Source: an uncultured Acetatifactor sp. (lineage in GTDB: Bacteria > Bacillota > Clostridia > Lachnospirales > Lachnospiraceae). Taken from it: a stretch of 33,954 nucleotides of DNA. Every line of letters begins with the position of its first letter. The stretch's first letter is position 1. Made by a program: the position numbers and the translations under genes. This document shows positions 24,551 through 32,914 of this stretch, one piece after another. The DNA lies in the NCBI GenBank assembly GCA_947629645.1, contig CANREV010000034.1, positions 1 through 33,954 on the forward strand, written 5' to 3'. Below the pieces are notes generated by a model, which saw nothing but the letters and a program-made list of their open reading frames with translations, was not told where the DNA came from and made no database searches.

Positions 24551-24685
24551 TGAATATTTCTTTTTTCATTTCACATACTACTAACAAATCACCCATAATC
24601 ATAATCAGGCTTTTATGGTGTAGATTTTAAAGCAAAACCAGCAGAAATGGTGGCAAAGAGTGAAACATTCACTCACAAGCTTGTG

Positions 24686-24731
24686 TCTGCGCTGCCGATG
24701 CAAGCTTGAAATGCACAGAAGGCAGCGCAGA
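24686..24731 (+). promoter_or_regulatory. Stem-loop against the ribosome site of the lipoprotein gene
   Basis: TCTGCGCTGCC (24686-24696) pairs perfectly with GGCAGCGCAGA (24721-24731), an 11-bp stem with a 24-nt loop that itself holds TGCA/TGCA. It ends three bases before the GAGGGA ribosome site (24735-24740). It could limit ribosome access or stabilise the mRNA. Confidence 0.55.
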
Positions 24732-24744
24732 AATGAGGGAAGTT

Positions 24745-25299
24745 ATGAAAAAAACAAAATACTCTGCAGGAGCAAAAAAGCTCCTTGCGCTGGGCATAGC
24801 GCTTTCTTATATGTGTATTGCAACCGCCTGCTCCGGAAACTCCAACGGTATGGCCGGAAACAATTCATCCGGAGCCGGAAACGAAAGCGGCGCCGCCGGT
24901 AATGGCAGCACGGCAAACGGAATGACAAACGAAAACGGCGCCGGTACAGGCAATTCCGTAAACGAAGCAAACAACGGCGCAGGCAATGCCGCAAACGGGG
25001 CCGGCAGCAGCGCCGCAGACAACAATGCCGCAAACGGGACAAACGGCACAGACAGTACGGCAAATTCCATAACAGGTACTGGCGGTGCCAGAGCCGGCGA
25101 TGACAAATCCATCTGGGACGATGCCGGTAACGCCATCACAAATGTTGTGGATGACGTGACGGACGGGGTTTCCGACCTTACCAATGATGTGTTTGGAAAT
25201 GACAATCATTCCGGAGCAGACTCTGGAAACGGGGTCAACTCTGGTTCCAACGGCATGGGCAATAGCGGAAACGGCGGCGCCGCAAACGCAGCTCAGTAA
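24745..25299 (+). CDS. Asn/Gly/Ala-rich putative lipoprotein
   Basis: A 184-aa protein. The N-terminus is a signal peptide (MKKTKYSAGAKKLLALGIALSY) ending in IATAC, a relaxed lipobox with C29 as the likely lipidated residue. Residues 30-125 are low complexity, almost only Asn, Gly, Ala, Ser and Thr, built of irregular NGAGN/NAANG units. Residues 125-160 are more ordered (SIWDDAGNAITNVVDDVTDGVSDLTNDVFG), a helical segment with an acidic hydrophobic repeat, and the tail is again Gly/Asn rich. The first part looks like an extended wall-spanning linker and the second like a small binding or anchoring module. Function is unknown. GAGGGA lies 4 nt before the ATG; earlier in-frame ATGs lack a ribosome site. 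A hairpin precedes it and a terminator follows. Confidence 0.8.
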   Translation: MKKTKYSAGAKKLLALGIALSYMCIATACSGNSNGMAGNNSSGAGNESGAAGNGSTANGMTNENGAGTGNSVNEANNGAGNAANGAGSSAADNNAANGTNGTDSTANSITGTGGARAGDDKSIWDDAGNAITNVVDDVTDGVSDLTNDVFGNDNHSGADSGNGVNSGSNGMGNSGNGGAANAAQ

Positions 25300-25312
25300 C
25301 CGTCACAATCAC

Positions 25313-25348
25313 GGAAGCTCACAGGACATTCCTATGAGCTTCCTTATT
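25313..25348 (+). terminator. Hairpin terminator of the lipoprotein gene
   Basis: A 9-bp stem GGAAGCTCA/TGAGCTTCC (25313-25321 with 25335-25343) is extended past one mismatch by AGGA/TCCT around CAT. It is followed by a poor T-run (TTATT). The fructose bisphosphatase gene converges from the right, so it may act in both directions. Confidence 0.6.
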
Positions 25349-25387
25349 GCTGTCACGCCTTAACAAATGAAACAGGAATCATTCCCA

Positions 25388-27337
25388 CTATTCTTCCATG
25401 ATAGTGCCGTCCCGATAAGCTTCCAGCAATTCTTCCAGGTAGTAGATACTCTCCTTCAGCTCCCTGCCGATATCCGTATCCGCCACCAGCTTTCTGCGCG
25501 GAAAAGTCTCCACTTCCACGGAATCGGAAAAAATATCCGACTCGTTTTTGACTGCTGCCTCCATGGACTCAAAGGGCTCGTGGGCGACCAGTCTCATTCC
25601 TCTGGAATTACATACCAGCGTATATCCCGCAATGCCTGTCTTTTTCTGGTAAGCCTTGGAAAAACCGCCGTCTATGATCAGAAGCTTTCCGCCGCACTTT
25701 ATGGGGGATTCGCCGTGAATCTGTTCCACGGGCACATGGCCGTTTATGATGTGCCCTTCCTTGGTGTTTAAACCGAATTCCTCCAGGATCCGGTTTACCG
25801 TCTCCTCCTTTTCCAGAAGCTGGTAATAACTGTTTTTCCTCTCCTTATGGGCGGAAGGCTCATCCACAAAATAAGCCTCGAACGTGGCCATTTTGGCCTT
25901 TCCGAAAACAGGAGAACCCTTTCCGGCCCAGATGTACCAGATCATATCCTGGCCCAGGGCGCGCTCGGAAGCCTCCTTGGCGTAATACCCTCTTCTGGCA
26001 TAATATTCCAGAATGTCATACAGCGCTTTGCCGCTGTATTTTTTGCCGTACACTTCCACGGCGGCGAAGCTGCCGTCCTCGTTCATAGGCATACAACCGT
26101 GATATAACAGATTTCCGTTATAAATTTTATACAGGCCGCCCTTGGCATAAAGAAACCTGACATGACGCTGCAGCTTTTCACATTTCATGAAAGCCTGCTG
26201 CAGGCGCAGCATCACTTTGCTCTCTTCCTCTGTCAGCTCATAGGGTTTCTCCCGGTTCACAGTAGGGAAATCCAGATCCTTCATAGGGTAATCCTTCCCG
26301 TCAACGCGGACCGTCCCTTTTTCATAATCGATCTTATCCAACAGCATCCGGTTTTCCATGTCAAACTCCGGATGGCGCATAATCAGCTGGCCCTCCAGCT
26401 TAAACTGGATGATCGCCATAGCCTTGTGCATCTTGGTGTCCAGGCTCAGATCCTTGGTGTTATAGTCCGTGTTAAAACGGATGGCGAACACATCGCAATT
26501 CGTGTCCGCGTAAGTCTCCATGGCAAAAGTCGCCAGCGGAAGCAGATTGATGCCATAGCCGTCTTCAATCGTTGCAAGATTGCCATAGCGCGCCGCCATC
26601 CGCACCACATTGGCGATGCACGCCAGATGGCCCGCGGCAGCCCCCATCCACACCATATCATGGTTCCCCCACTGTACGTCCACGGAATGATACGCGCAAA
26701 GCGTATCCATGATAATATGCGGGCCCGGGCCTCTGTCATAGATATCGCCCACGATATGCAGATGATCAATAACCAGCCTCTGGATCAAATGACTGAGAGC
26801 TATGATAAACTGCGGCGCCCTCCCGATTCGTATGATAGTATGTATAATTTCGTTGTAATAAGCTTCCTTATCCTGAACTTCCTCTTTCTCCGTGATCAGT
26901 TCCTCAATCACATAAGCAAAATCCTGCGGCAGCGCCTTTCTCACCTTGGACCGCGTGTACTTGGAGGAAACTCTCTTGATCATCTGCACCAGACGGTGCA
27001 GGGAGATCTTGTACCAGTCCTCGATGTACTCTTCCTCGTGCTGCGCGATCTCCACTTTCGCTTCGGGGTAATAAATCAGCGTGGCAAGGCTTTTCTTATC
27101 CCTGGTACTGATGGTATTGCCGAATTCTTCATCAATCTTCCTGCGAATGGAACCGGATCCATTCTTAAGGACATGATTAAACTGCTCATACTCGCCGTGT
27201 ATATCCGTCAGAAAATGTTCCGTTCCCTTTGGCAGATTCAGGATAGACTGTAAATTGATGATCTCCGTGGAAGCTGCGGCAATATTTTTGTATTGTTTTG
27301 CCAGTGTTTTTAACAGCTTTCGTTCCTTATCGTCCAT
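25388..27337 (-). CDS. fbp: Fructose-1,6-bisphosphatase, class III
   Basis: A 649-aa enzyme of the Firmicute class III type that dephosphorylates fructose 1,6-bisphosphate in gluconeogenesis. It has the calcineurin-like metallophosphoesterase motifs in order: DIHGEY (45-50), GDIYDRGPG (197-205), GNHDMVW (224-230), a late HIINGHVP near 550 and LLIIDGGFSKAYQ near 575. The N-terminal IINLQSILNLPKGTEHFLTDIHGEYEQF is the family signature. Length matches Bacillus Fbp (about 670). AAGGG lies 8 nt before the ATG. It is 51 bp downstream of the dapB stop with no terminator between, so it may be co-transcribed with dapAB; no separate promoter was obvious. Confidence 0.97.
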   Translation of the reverse strand: MDDKERKLLKTLAKQYKNIAAASTEIINLQSILNLPKGTEHFLTDIHGEYEQFNHVLKNGSGSIRRKIDEEFGNTISTRDKKSLATLIYYPEAKVEIAQHEEEYIEDWYKISLHRLVQMIKRVSSKYTRSKVRKALPQDFAYVIEELITEKEEVQDKEAYYNEIIHTIIRIGRAPQFIIALSHLIQRLVIDHLHIVGDIYDRGPGPHIIMDTLCAYHSVDVQWGNHDMVWMGAAAGHLACIANVVRMAARYGNLATIEDGYGINLLPLATFAMETYADTNCDVFAIRFNTDYNTKDLSLDTKMHKAMAIIQFKLEGQLIMRHPEFDMENRMLLDKIDYEKGTVRVDGKDYPMKDLDFPTVNREKPYELTEEESKVMLRLQQAFMKCEKLQRHVRFLYAKGGLYKIYNGNLLYHGCMPMNEDGSFAAVEVYGKKYSGKALYDILEYYARRGYYAKEASERALGQDMIWYIWAGKGSPVFGKAKMATFEAYFVDEPSAHKERKNSYYQLLEKEETVNRILEEFGLNTKEGHIINGHVPVEQIHGESPIKCGGKLLIIDGGFSKAYQKKTGIAGYTLVCNSRGMRLVAHEPFESMEAAVKNESDIFSDSVEVETFPRRKLVADTDIGRELKESIYYLEELLEAYRDGTIMEE

Positions 27338-27388
27338 GCCATACCCTTCTTTCGCCCAGTCTGTGGGCTTTCATTCCTTTTCAGATTT

Positions 27389-28159
27389 TCAATCTTTTAC
27401 CGCTGCATCGATCACATTGCTCATGTCGTACATGCCGGCCGGCTTTCCTGCCAGAAACTTCGCAGCCTGCACCGCGCCCTTTCCAAACACCGCCCTGGAA
27501 TACGCCGTGTGCGAAAAAGTGATCACCTCGTCCGCTCCCGCGAAGATCACATCGTGGTCCCCCACGATCGTCCCGCCCCTTACGGCGCTGATGCCAATCT
27601 CCTTCTTAGGACGCTTTTCCCTGCGGGAGCTTCTGTCAAACACATACTCGTATTCCTCGTGAAATTCTCCGTTGATGGCGTCCGCAAGCGCCAATGCGGT
27701 GCCGCTTGGCGCATCCACCTTGAGATTGTGGTGCTTCTCCACGATCTCTATGTCAAATCCGGCGGGAGCAAGCACTCCGGCGGCCTCCTTTAACAGCTTT
27801 AAGAGCAGATTGATCCCCAGCGACATATTGGCGGATTTTAAAACGGGGATCTGCCCGGAAGTTTCCTTTACCTTCTGAAGCTGGGCATCGCTCAGCCCTG
27901 TGGTGCAAAGTACGCAGGGCAGCTTCTTTTCCCTGCAGTAATCCAGCATCCCGTCCACCGCCGCGGCCGCGGAAAAATCGATCAGACAATCCGCCTCCAC
28001 ATTGCAATCCTTAAGGTCCGTAAACACGGGATAGGGGTTATGCCCGTCGTCCGCGGCATCGATCCCTGCCACCAGCTGTACCTCGTCATCTCCTGCAACC
28101 AGGCCGCTGATCACCTGCCCCATCTTCCCGTTACATCCATGCATGATAATCCTTGTCAT
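27389..28159 (-). CDS. dapB: 4-hydroxy-tetrahydrodipicolinate reductase
   Basis: A 256-aa NAD(P)H-dependent enzyme of the lysine/diaminopimelate pathway, acting just after DapA. The Rossmann loop is GCNGKMGQ (8-15). The substrate domain has the signature EIVEKHHNLKVDAPSGTAL with H143, H144 and K147 as catalytic and binding residues. IDFSAAAAV, CTTGLS and KSANMSLGINLLLKLL are also typical. Length is normal for the family (about 250-270). GGAGG precedes the ATG and the dapA stop is 31 bp upstream, so the two are co-transcribed under the lysine riboswitch. Its product also feeds peptidoglycan and, in spore formers, dipicolinate. Confidence 0.97.
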   Translation of the reverse strand: MTRIIMHGCNGKMGQVISGLVAGDDEVQLVAGIDAADDGHNPYPVFTDLKDCNVEADCLIDFSAAAAVDGMLDYCREKKLPCVLCTTGLSDAQLQKVKETSGQIPVLKSANMSLGINLLLKLLKEAAGVLAPAGFDIEIVEKHHNLKVDAPSGTALALADAINGEFHEEYEYVFDRSSRREKRPKKEIGISAVRGGTIVGDHDVIFAGADEVITFSHTAYSRAVFGKGAVQAAKFLAGKPAGMYDMSNVIDAAVKD

Positions 28160-28190
28160 AGTCAGCCTCCATACTGCGACTTTTTTTAAT

Positions 28191-29075
28191 TTACAGAATG
28201 CCGTAATCCTTCATAACCTTTTCCAGCTTCTGGGCGTTTGCGGGCTCCATTTCCGTCAAGGGCATCCGCAGAGATCCGGCCTTCATTCCCATCAGATTGA
28301 GCGCTTTCTTTACGGGAATAGGGTTTACTTCGCAGAACAACGCGTTGCAAAGCGCCAGCGCATCCAGCTGTTTTTTGCGGCTGTCGGTCACTCTGCCGTC
28401 CAGATAATCCTGACAGATCTCATGGGTCTGCCTGGGAGCCACATTTGCCAGCACGGAGATCACACCTAACCCGCCCAGCGACATGATGGGCACTATCTGA
28501 TCGTCATTTCCGGAGTAAATATCCACGCAGCCTCCTGCTATAGCCGCCAGATGGGCGATCTGGCTGATATTTCCGCTGGCCTCCTTGACGCCTGCGATAT
28601 TTTTCACGTCCCTGCACAGGCGCACCACCGTCTCAGGCAGAATATTACACCCGGTCCTGCCGGGCACATTGTAGAGCAGCGCGGGAACCTCTACCGCTTC
28701 CGCAATCGTCTTAAAATGAGCGTAGAGTCCGTTCTGGGTGGCTTTGTTGTAATAAGGGGTGACCAGAAGCAGTCCGTCCACACCGGCTTTCTCCGCCTCC
28801 TTGGAGAGATAGATCGCTGTCTCGGTACAGTTCGACCCCGTTCCCGCAATGACCGGAACCCTTTTGTTTACCACATCGACACAGTAGCGTATCACATCCA
28901 GATGCTCCTCGTGGGTCAGCGTGGAAGCCTCCCCCGTGGTGCCGCACACGATAATGGCATCAATTCCGTTTTCAATCTGGAATTCCACCAGCTTTGCAAA
29001 CTGATCGTAGTTTACATCACCGTTTTCATACATAGGCGTGACAATAGCCACGCCGGCGCCCTTGAAAATTGACAT
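28191..29075 (-). CDS. dapA: 4-hydroxy-tetrahydrodipicolinate synthase
   Basis: A 294-aa class I aldolase-type enzyme condensing pyruvate and aspartate semialdehyde, the first committed step of the lysine branch. Active-site residues are visible: T46-T47 in CGTTGEAST, Y135 in YNVPGRT and the Schiff-base lysine K164 in GVKEASGN. Length is as usual. The frame opens at 29090, but that ATG is followed at once by the GGAGGA ribosome site; translation should begin at the ATG at 29073-29075. Transcription comes from a consensus promoter through a lysine riboswitch, so expression should fall when lysine is plentiful. dapB and possibly fbp follow on the same transcript. Confidence 0.97.
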   Translation of the reverse strand: MSIFKGAGVAIVTPMYENGDVNYDQFAKLVEFQIENGIDAIIVCGTTGEASTLTHEEHLDVIRYCVDVVNKRVPVIAGTGSNCTETAIYLSKEAEKAGVDGLLLVTPYYNKATQNGLYAHFKTIAEAVEVPALLYNVPGRTGCNILPETVVRLCRDVKNIAGVKEASGNISQIAHLAAIAGGCVDIYSGNDDQIVPIMSLGGLGVISVLANVAPRQTHEICQDYLDGRVTDSRKKQLDALALCNALFCEVNPIPVKKALNLMGMKAGSLRMPLTEMEPANAQKLEKVMKDYGIL

Positions 29076-29090
29076 AGCTTTCTCCTCCAT

Positions 29091-29120
29091 AAAAAATCGC
29101 CGACACCAAAAGCGCCGGCG
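29091..29120 (-). terminator. Expression-platform terminator of the lysine riboswitch
   Basis: On the minus strand a 9-bp stem (29112-29120 with 29098-29106, two G-T pairs), 5-nt loop, then ATTTTTT directly before the dapA ribosome site. It should form when lysine is bound. Confidence 0.88.
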
Positions 29121-29310
29121 AATGATATACGGGATATCGGTACCGATAGCGCCCCATCCGAATTCGGATGACAGTCATACGGCTCTTAACCGCATGCCCA
29201 AGAATCGATTCACAGGTCCTCTCCTCTTTCGGCGTCCTCCCCTTTCCTTTCCCCGCACATACGCCTGTCGTATTGGGGAAACTACTCATGAAACACGCAA
29301 CCTCTATCTC
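29121..29310 (-). promoter_or_regulatory. Lysine riboswitch (L-box) upstream of dapA
   Basis: The leader carries the L-box signatures in order on the minus strand: GAGATAGAGG-TTGCG (5' strand of P1 and start of the core), a GACGCCGAAAGAGG block, a TTGGGCATGCGG segment, then ACTGTCATCCGAATTCGGATGGGG-type P5 hairpin and GCTATC closing P1 (complement of 29145-29150 with 29301-29310). The order and spacing match the Bacillus lysC L-box as I know it. A terminator follows at 29091-29120, and the promoter lies at 29330-29358. Known members bind lysine and switch off transcription. Confidence 0.93.
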
Positions 29311-29329
29311 AATATTTATATTTGTCTGA

Positions 29330-29358
29330 ATCATAGCATTTTTCAGGTTCTATGTCAA
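29330..29358 (-). promoter_or_regulatory. Consensus sigma-A promoter of dapAB
   Basis: -35 TTGACA (29353-29358) is a perfect consensus and -10 TATGAT (29330-29335) is 17 bp away. It starts 5 bp beyond the stop codon of the adenosyltransferase gene. Confidence 0.92.
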
Positions 29359-29363
29359 TGGAT

Positions 29364-29873
29364 TTATTGACCGGATTCGATTGAATGGTCAGATTTTACC
29401 GTATCGATCTTAAAAACTTTATCTGCCAGCACACTGATCTCGTCATCCAGCCGGATACCCGTAAGAATAACGCCGGTATCCTCACGGCAGGCAAGTATGC
29501 TTTTCAATTCTTCCACCGAAATGATCCCGCGCTCAATCAGTCCCAGCACTTCGTCCAGAATCAGCAGGTCACACTCTCCCGTTGCAAGAACTTTCTTGGC
29601 AAAATTCATGCCGTTTTTGATATTGACAATCTCCTCCTGCTTCTTTTCCTCAGAAAGCTTTTCAAAATTTTCATCCGATTTTTCAAAGCGGAAAAGCTTG
29701 ATTTCAGGCTCCATCCTTTTTACGAAATCAGACTCGCCCAAACCTCTGCCTTTCAAAAACTGAATGATGACCACACTCTGCCCGGCCGCGGCCGCCATCA
29801 CAGCCCAGCCGATCGCCGCGGGGGATTTTCCTCTCCCGTCTCCGGCATAGATATATACCAATCCTTTTGACAT
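29364..29873 (-). CDS. cobO: Cob(I)yrinic acid a,c-diamide adenosyltransferase
   Basis: A 169-aa corrinoid adenosyltransferase of the CobA/BtuR type that transfers adenosyl from ATP to Co(I) corrinoids, making coenzyme B12 forms. The P-loop reads GDGRGKS (11-17), an atypical variant of the usual G-x-G-K-G-K-T. Later motifs include VVIIQFLKG, DLLILDEVLGLIERGIIS (Walker-B-like) and VILTGIRLDDEI. Length is slightly below the usual 175-200. The ATG at 29871-29873 follows GAGG by 6 nt; a TTG at 29885 is the other in-frame start. It has a promoter at 29906-29934. No other cobalamin gene is in the window, so it may serve corrinoid salvage. Confidence 0.93.
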   Translation of the reverse strand: MSKGLVYIYAGDGRGKSPAAIGWAVMAAAAGQSVVIIQFLKGRGLGESDFVKRMEPEIKLFRFEKSDENFEKLSEEKKQEEIVNIKNGMNFAKKVLATGECDLLILDEVLGLIERGIISVEELKSILACREDTGVILTGIRLDDEISVLADKVFKIDTVKSDHSIESGQ

Positions 29874-29905
29874 ACTGCACCTCAATCTGTTGATATCACT
29901 GCAAT

Positions 29906-29934
29906 ATTATAGCACATCATTTCCGCTTTGGCAA
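29906..29934 (-). promoter_or_regulatory. Sigma-A promoter of the adenosyltransferase gene
   Basis: -35 TTGCCA (29929-29934) and -10 TATAAT (29906-29911) are 17 bp apart on the minus strand. Confidence 0.75.
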
Positions 29935-29940
29935 ATTCTG

Positions 29941-30609
29941 TCAGTTTTCCTCCGTTGCCGATGCAGCATCCTGCGCCTCATTCTCTCCGCTCAGTTCCAG
30001 TTTGCTGACAGAAACTTCAAATGCCACCCTCTTTTCCACCGTGTCCTCGTCCAGCTTCTTCATGTACTCCCTGCTCTGGATACGCCCCCAGACCGCACAA
30101 CGCTCTCCCACTTTAAAATTGTTGGCGTAGCGTGCGTTTCTCCCCCAACAGATGCAGGGGATATAGTCGGATTTCCCGTAAGGGCGGTTCACCGCCAGCA
30201 GAAGATCCGCAATCTCCCGGCCAAGCGGCGTCTTCCGGTAGACGGGTTCCTTGCAAATATAGCCGTCCAGAAAGATCTGATTTGTTTTGGAGCTCTCCTC
30301 CATCTCTTCTATAAAACTGATTTCTCTCGCAAAAACGGACAACACCAGACGATTTTTATGTTCTTCATGCCTGTTGTAGGAACGAAACTGCCCTACCACG
30401 CAGATCAGCGCACCCATATAGTCCCCGCTTACATCGATCAGTCTCTCGGAGACCATTACCGGTATGATATCGTAGCTTTCGCTCAGTCTTTTACACTTAA
30501 TGTCCACCATATAAAAGCCTTCGCCGTAAATTTCATGACTGTAGGAAAAGCTGCTTACGATCTCCCCCATGACCGTCACCTGATTGTTTTCAATTACCTT
30601 ATCTGTCAT
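29941..30609 (-). CDS. SSB-like protein with two OB-fold domains
   Basis: A 222-aa protein composed of two tandem OB-type repeats. The second (about residues 112-200) is clearly SSB/PriB-like: LDGYICKEPVYRKTPLGREIADLLLAVNR-PYGKSDYIPCICWGRNARYANNFKVGERCAVWGRIQSREY, with the aromatic and WGR positions of single-stranded-DNA-binding proteins. The first (about 8-100) is shorter and more divergent (VTVMGEIVSSFSYSHEIYGEGFYMVDIKCKR, VGQFRSYN). The acidic C-terminus (SATEEN) lacks the DDDIPF-type tip that recruits SSB partners. It may bind ssDNA in a specialised role, distinct from the main replication SSB. I chose the ATG at 30607-30609 with GGAAGGGAG upstream; the open frame extends to 30663. Confidence 0.85.
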   Translation of the reverse strand: MTDKVIENNQVTVMGEIVSSFSYSHEIYGEGFYMVDIKCKRLSESYDIIPVMVSERLIDVSGDYMGALICVVGQFRSYNRHEEHKNRLVLSVFAREISFIEEMEESSKTNQIFLDGYICKEPVYRKTPLGREIADLLLAVNRPYGKSDYIPCICWGRNARYANNFKVGERCAVWGRIQSREYMKKLDEDTVEKRVAFEVSVSKLELSGENEAQDAASATEEN

Positions 30610-30757
30610 TTTTTGTTCTCCCTTCCTGCACCTTAAGATTTTTTCCGGTAACGCCGCACGCAAACATCCTATGCGACTATTACTATTTATACAGTATATC
30701 CCGGCTTTTTAGAACAAAATCTCATCGCGAAAATCGCCAAAAACTGTGCTTTTTAAC

Positions 30758-30786
30758 TTGCGCCCGACCTGAAATGGTGATATACT
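30758..30786 (+). promoter_or_regulatory. Sigma-A promoter of typA
   Basis: -35 TTGCGC (30758-30763) and -10 TATACT (30781-30786) with a 17-bp spacer. The leader is about 50 nt. Confidence 0.7.
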
Positions 30787-30844
30787 GTAGCAGTTTGAGA
30801 TCTGACAATTTTTGCGGTTTCAACCAGAAAGGATCATTTGATAT

Positions 30845-32677
30845 ATGAAACAGAAAAGAGAAGATGTAAGAAATGTTGCCATCATCGCCCACGTTGACCA
30901 CGGTAAGACTACTCTGGTAGATGAACTTTTAAAACAGAGCGGCGTTTTTCGGGAGGGTCAGGAGATCGGGGAGCGCGTCATGGACTCCAATGACATTGAG
31001 CGCGAACGGGGCATTACTATTTTATCCAAAAACACTGCCGTCACATATAAAGGCACTAAGATCAACATTATCGACACCCCCGGACACGCTGATTTCGGCG
31101 GTGAAGTGGAGCGCGTGCTGAAAATGGTAAACGGCGTCATCCTCGTGGTAGACGCTTTCGAGGGCGCCATGCCCCAGACCAAATTCGTGCTTAAAAAAGC
31201 GCTGGAGTTAAAACTCCCTGTCATTGTCTGCATCAACAAGATCGACCGTCCCGAGGCAAGACCGGACGAGGTTGTGGAAGAAGTTCTGGAGCTGTTTTTG
31301 GAGTTGGACGCGGATGACGCGCAGTTAGACTGCCCCTTCGTCTACGCCTCCGCCAAAGTCGGTGTGGCTTCTCTCGATGCCGCCATGCAGGGCACTGACA
31401 TGGAACCATTGTTTGAAACTATCTTAAACTACATTCCGGCCCCCGAAGGAGATCCCGAAGCCGGCACTCAGGTGCTGATCAGCACCATCGACTACAATGA
31501 ATATGTAGGACGCATCGGCGTAGGCAAGGTGGATAACGGCTCCATCAGAGTCAATCAGGAAGTGGTGATCTGCAATCACCACGAGCCGGACAAACAGACG
31601 AAGGTAAAAGTCAGTAAATTATACGAATTTGACGGTTTAAACAAAATAGAGGTAAAGGAGGCCAACTTCGGCTCTATCGTTGCCATCTCCGGCATCAGCG
31701 ACATCCATATCGGCGACACGCTCTGCGATGTGAACGATCCCCAGCCCATTCCCTTCCAGAAAATCAGCGAACCTACCATTGCCATGCAGTTTATGGTAAA
31801 CGATTCTCCCCTGTCAGGACAGGAGGGCAAATTCGTCACCAGCCGCCATATCCGGGAAAGACTGTTCCGCGAGCTGAATACGGATGTTTCTCTCAGAGTG
31901 GAGGAGACGGATTCCACCGACTGTTTCAAAGTATCCGGCAGAGGCGAGCTGCATCTCTCCGTGCTGATCGAAAACATGCGAAGAGAGGGCTACGAATTCG
32001 CCGTCAGCAAGGCAGAGGTCCTCTACCATACAGATGAGAACGGCAAACGCACGGAGCCCATGGAACTGGCTTACATTGACGTTCCCAACGAATTCTCCGG
32101 CGCCGTCATTGAAAAGCTGGGGCAAAGAAAAGGTGAACTGCGCAATATGGGATCGATCTCCGGCGGCACATACACCCGCCTGGAATTTTCCATCCCTGCC
32201 AGAGGACTGATCGGGTACCGCGGAGAATTTTTGACCGACACAAAAGGAAACGGCATCATGAACACTGTCTTCGATGGATATGCCCCCTACAAGGGAGATA
32301 TCCAGTACAGAAAGCAGGGCTCGCTGATCGCTTTTGAAGCAGGGGAAGCCATCACTTACGGCCTGTTCAATGCCCAGGAGAGGGGCGCCCTTTTCATTGG
32401 TCCGGGCGAAAAGGTATATGCCGGTATGGTCATCGGTCAGACCGGACGCAGCGAAGATATAGAAGTGAACGTCTGCAAGAAAAAGCAGCTTACCAATACC
32501 CGCTCTTCCAGCGCGGACGAAGCGCTGCACCTGACTCCCCCCAGGATTCTCTCTCTGGAACAGGCGCTGGACTTCATCGATACGGATGAACTGCTGGAGG
32601 TAACTCCTGCCAGCCTGAGAATCCGCAAAAAAATCCTGGATCCTACCCTGCGCAAACGCGCCGCTATCAAAAAATAG
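30845..32677 (+). CDS. typA: Translational GTPase TypA/BipA
   Basis: A 610-aa GTPase related to EF-G/LepA that acts on the ribosome in assembly and stress responses. G1 is AHVDHGKTT (15-23), switch I has RGITILSKN, G3 is DTPGHADF (77-84) and G4 is NKID (131-134). The C-terminal domain shows the TypA-type LLEVTPASLRIRKKILDPTLRKRA. GQRKGELRNMGSISGGTYTRLEFSIPARGLIGYRGEFLTDTKGNG and YGLFNAQERGALFIGPGEKVYAGMVIGQ are diagnostic of TypA rather than EF-G. Length is normal. The ribosome site AAAGGA lies about 11 nt before the ATG, a bit long. It has its own promoter and ends near the SpoIVB remnant. Confidence 0.98.
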   Translation: MKQKREDVRNVAIIAHVDHGKTTLVDELLKQSGVFREGQEIGERVMDSNDIERERGITILSKNTAVTYKGTKINIIDTPGHADFGGEVERVLKMVNGVILVVDAFEGAMPQTKFVLKKALELKLPVIVCINKIDRPEARPDEVVEEVLELFLELDADDAQLDCPFVYASAKVGVASLDAAMQGTDMEPLFETILNYIPAPEGDPEAGTQVLISTIDYNEYVGRIGVGKVDNGSIRVNQEVVICNHHEPDKQTKVKVSKLYEFDGLNKIEVKEANFGSIVAISGISDIHIGDTLCDVNDPQPIPFQKISEPTIAMQFMVNDSPLSGQEGKFVTSRHIRERLFRELNTDVSLRVEETDSTDCFKVSGRGELHLSVLIENMRREGYEFAVSKAEVLYHTDENGKRTEPMELAYIDVPNEFSGAVIEKLGQRKGELRNMGSISGGTYTRLEFSIPARGLIGYRGEFLTDTKGNGIMNTVFDGYAPYKGDIQYRKQGSLIAFEAGEAITYGLFNAQERGALFIGPGEKVYAGMVIGQTGRSEDIEVNVCKKKQLTNTRSSSADEALHLTPPRILSLEQALDFIDTDELLEVTPASLRIRKKILDPTLRKRAAIKK

Positions 32678-32698
32678 CAAAACATCATGCTTTTTCAG

Positions 32699-32887
32699 TC
32701 ACTGCAGCATATTTTCGATAAAAATGCCGTAACCCCTGGTGCTGTCCTGCACCAGGACATGTGTGACCGCGCCGATGAATTTGCCGTTCTGGATGATGGG
32801 GCTGCCGCTCAGGGACTTGTCAATAATGGTGTAAAAGATTTTTCCAGATTTATGAAGAAAAATATATGTATGTGTCGAAAAAATCAA
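32699..32887 (-). pseudogene. spoIVB: SpoIVB C-terminal remnant
   Basis: A 62-aa frame whose last 40 or so residues ([40 protein letters not shown]) match the C-terminal half of the S55 family SpoIVB protease, including the catalytic-serine motif SGSP and the THVx[11 protein letters not shown] signature. The PDZ domain, the catalytic His and the rest of the roughly 400-aa protease are missing, and the sequence upstream of position 32830 is AT-rich and unlike SpoIVB. It is thus a degenerate fragment, not a working gene. SpoIVB normally activates SigK in the mother cell. The frame lies tail to tail with typA. Confidence 0.8.
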
Positions 32888-32914
32888 ATAATTATGCCAT
32901 TATTTACAACTCAA

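Noticed and set aside
26162..27253. Long plus-strand open frame (363 aa) opposite fbp
   Set aside because: It lies wholly antisense to the clear class III FBPase, has no ribosome site and shows no domain pattern.
31814..32680. Minus-strand frame (288 aa) opposite typA
   Set aside because: It is antisense to TypA, which has all its motifs; no ribosome site.
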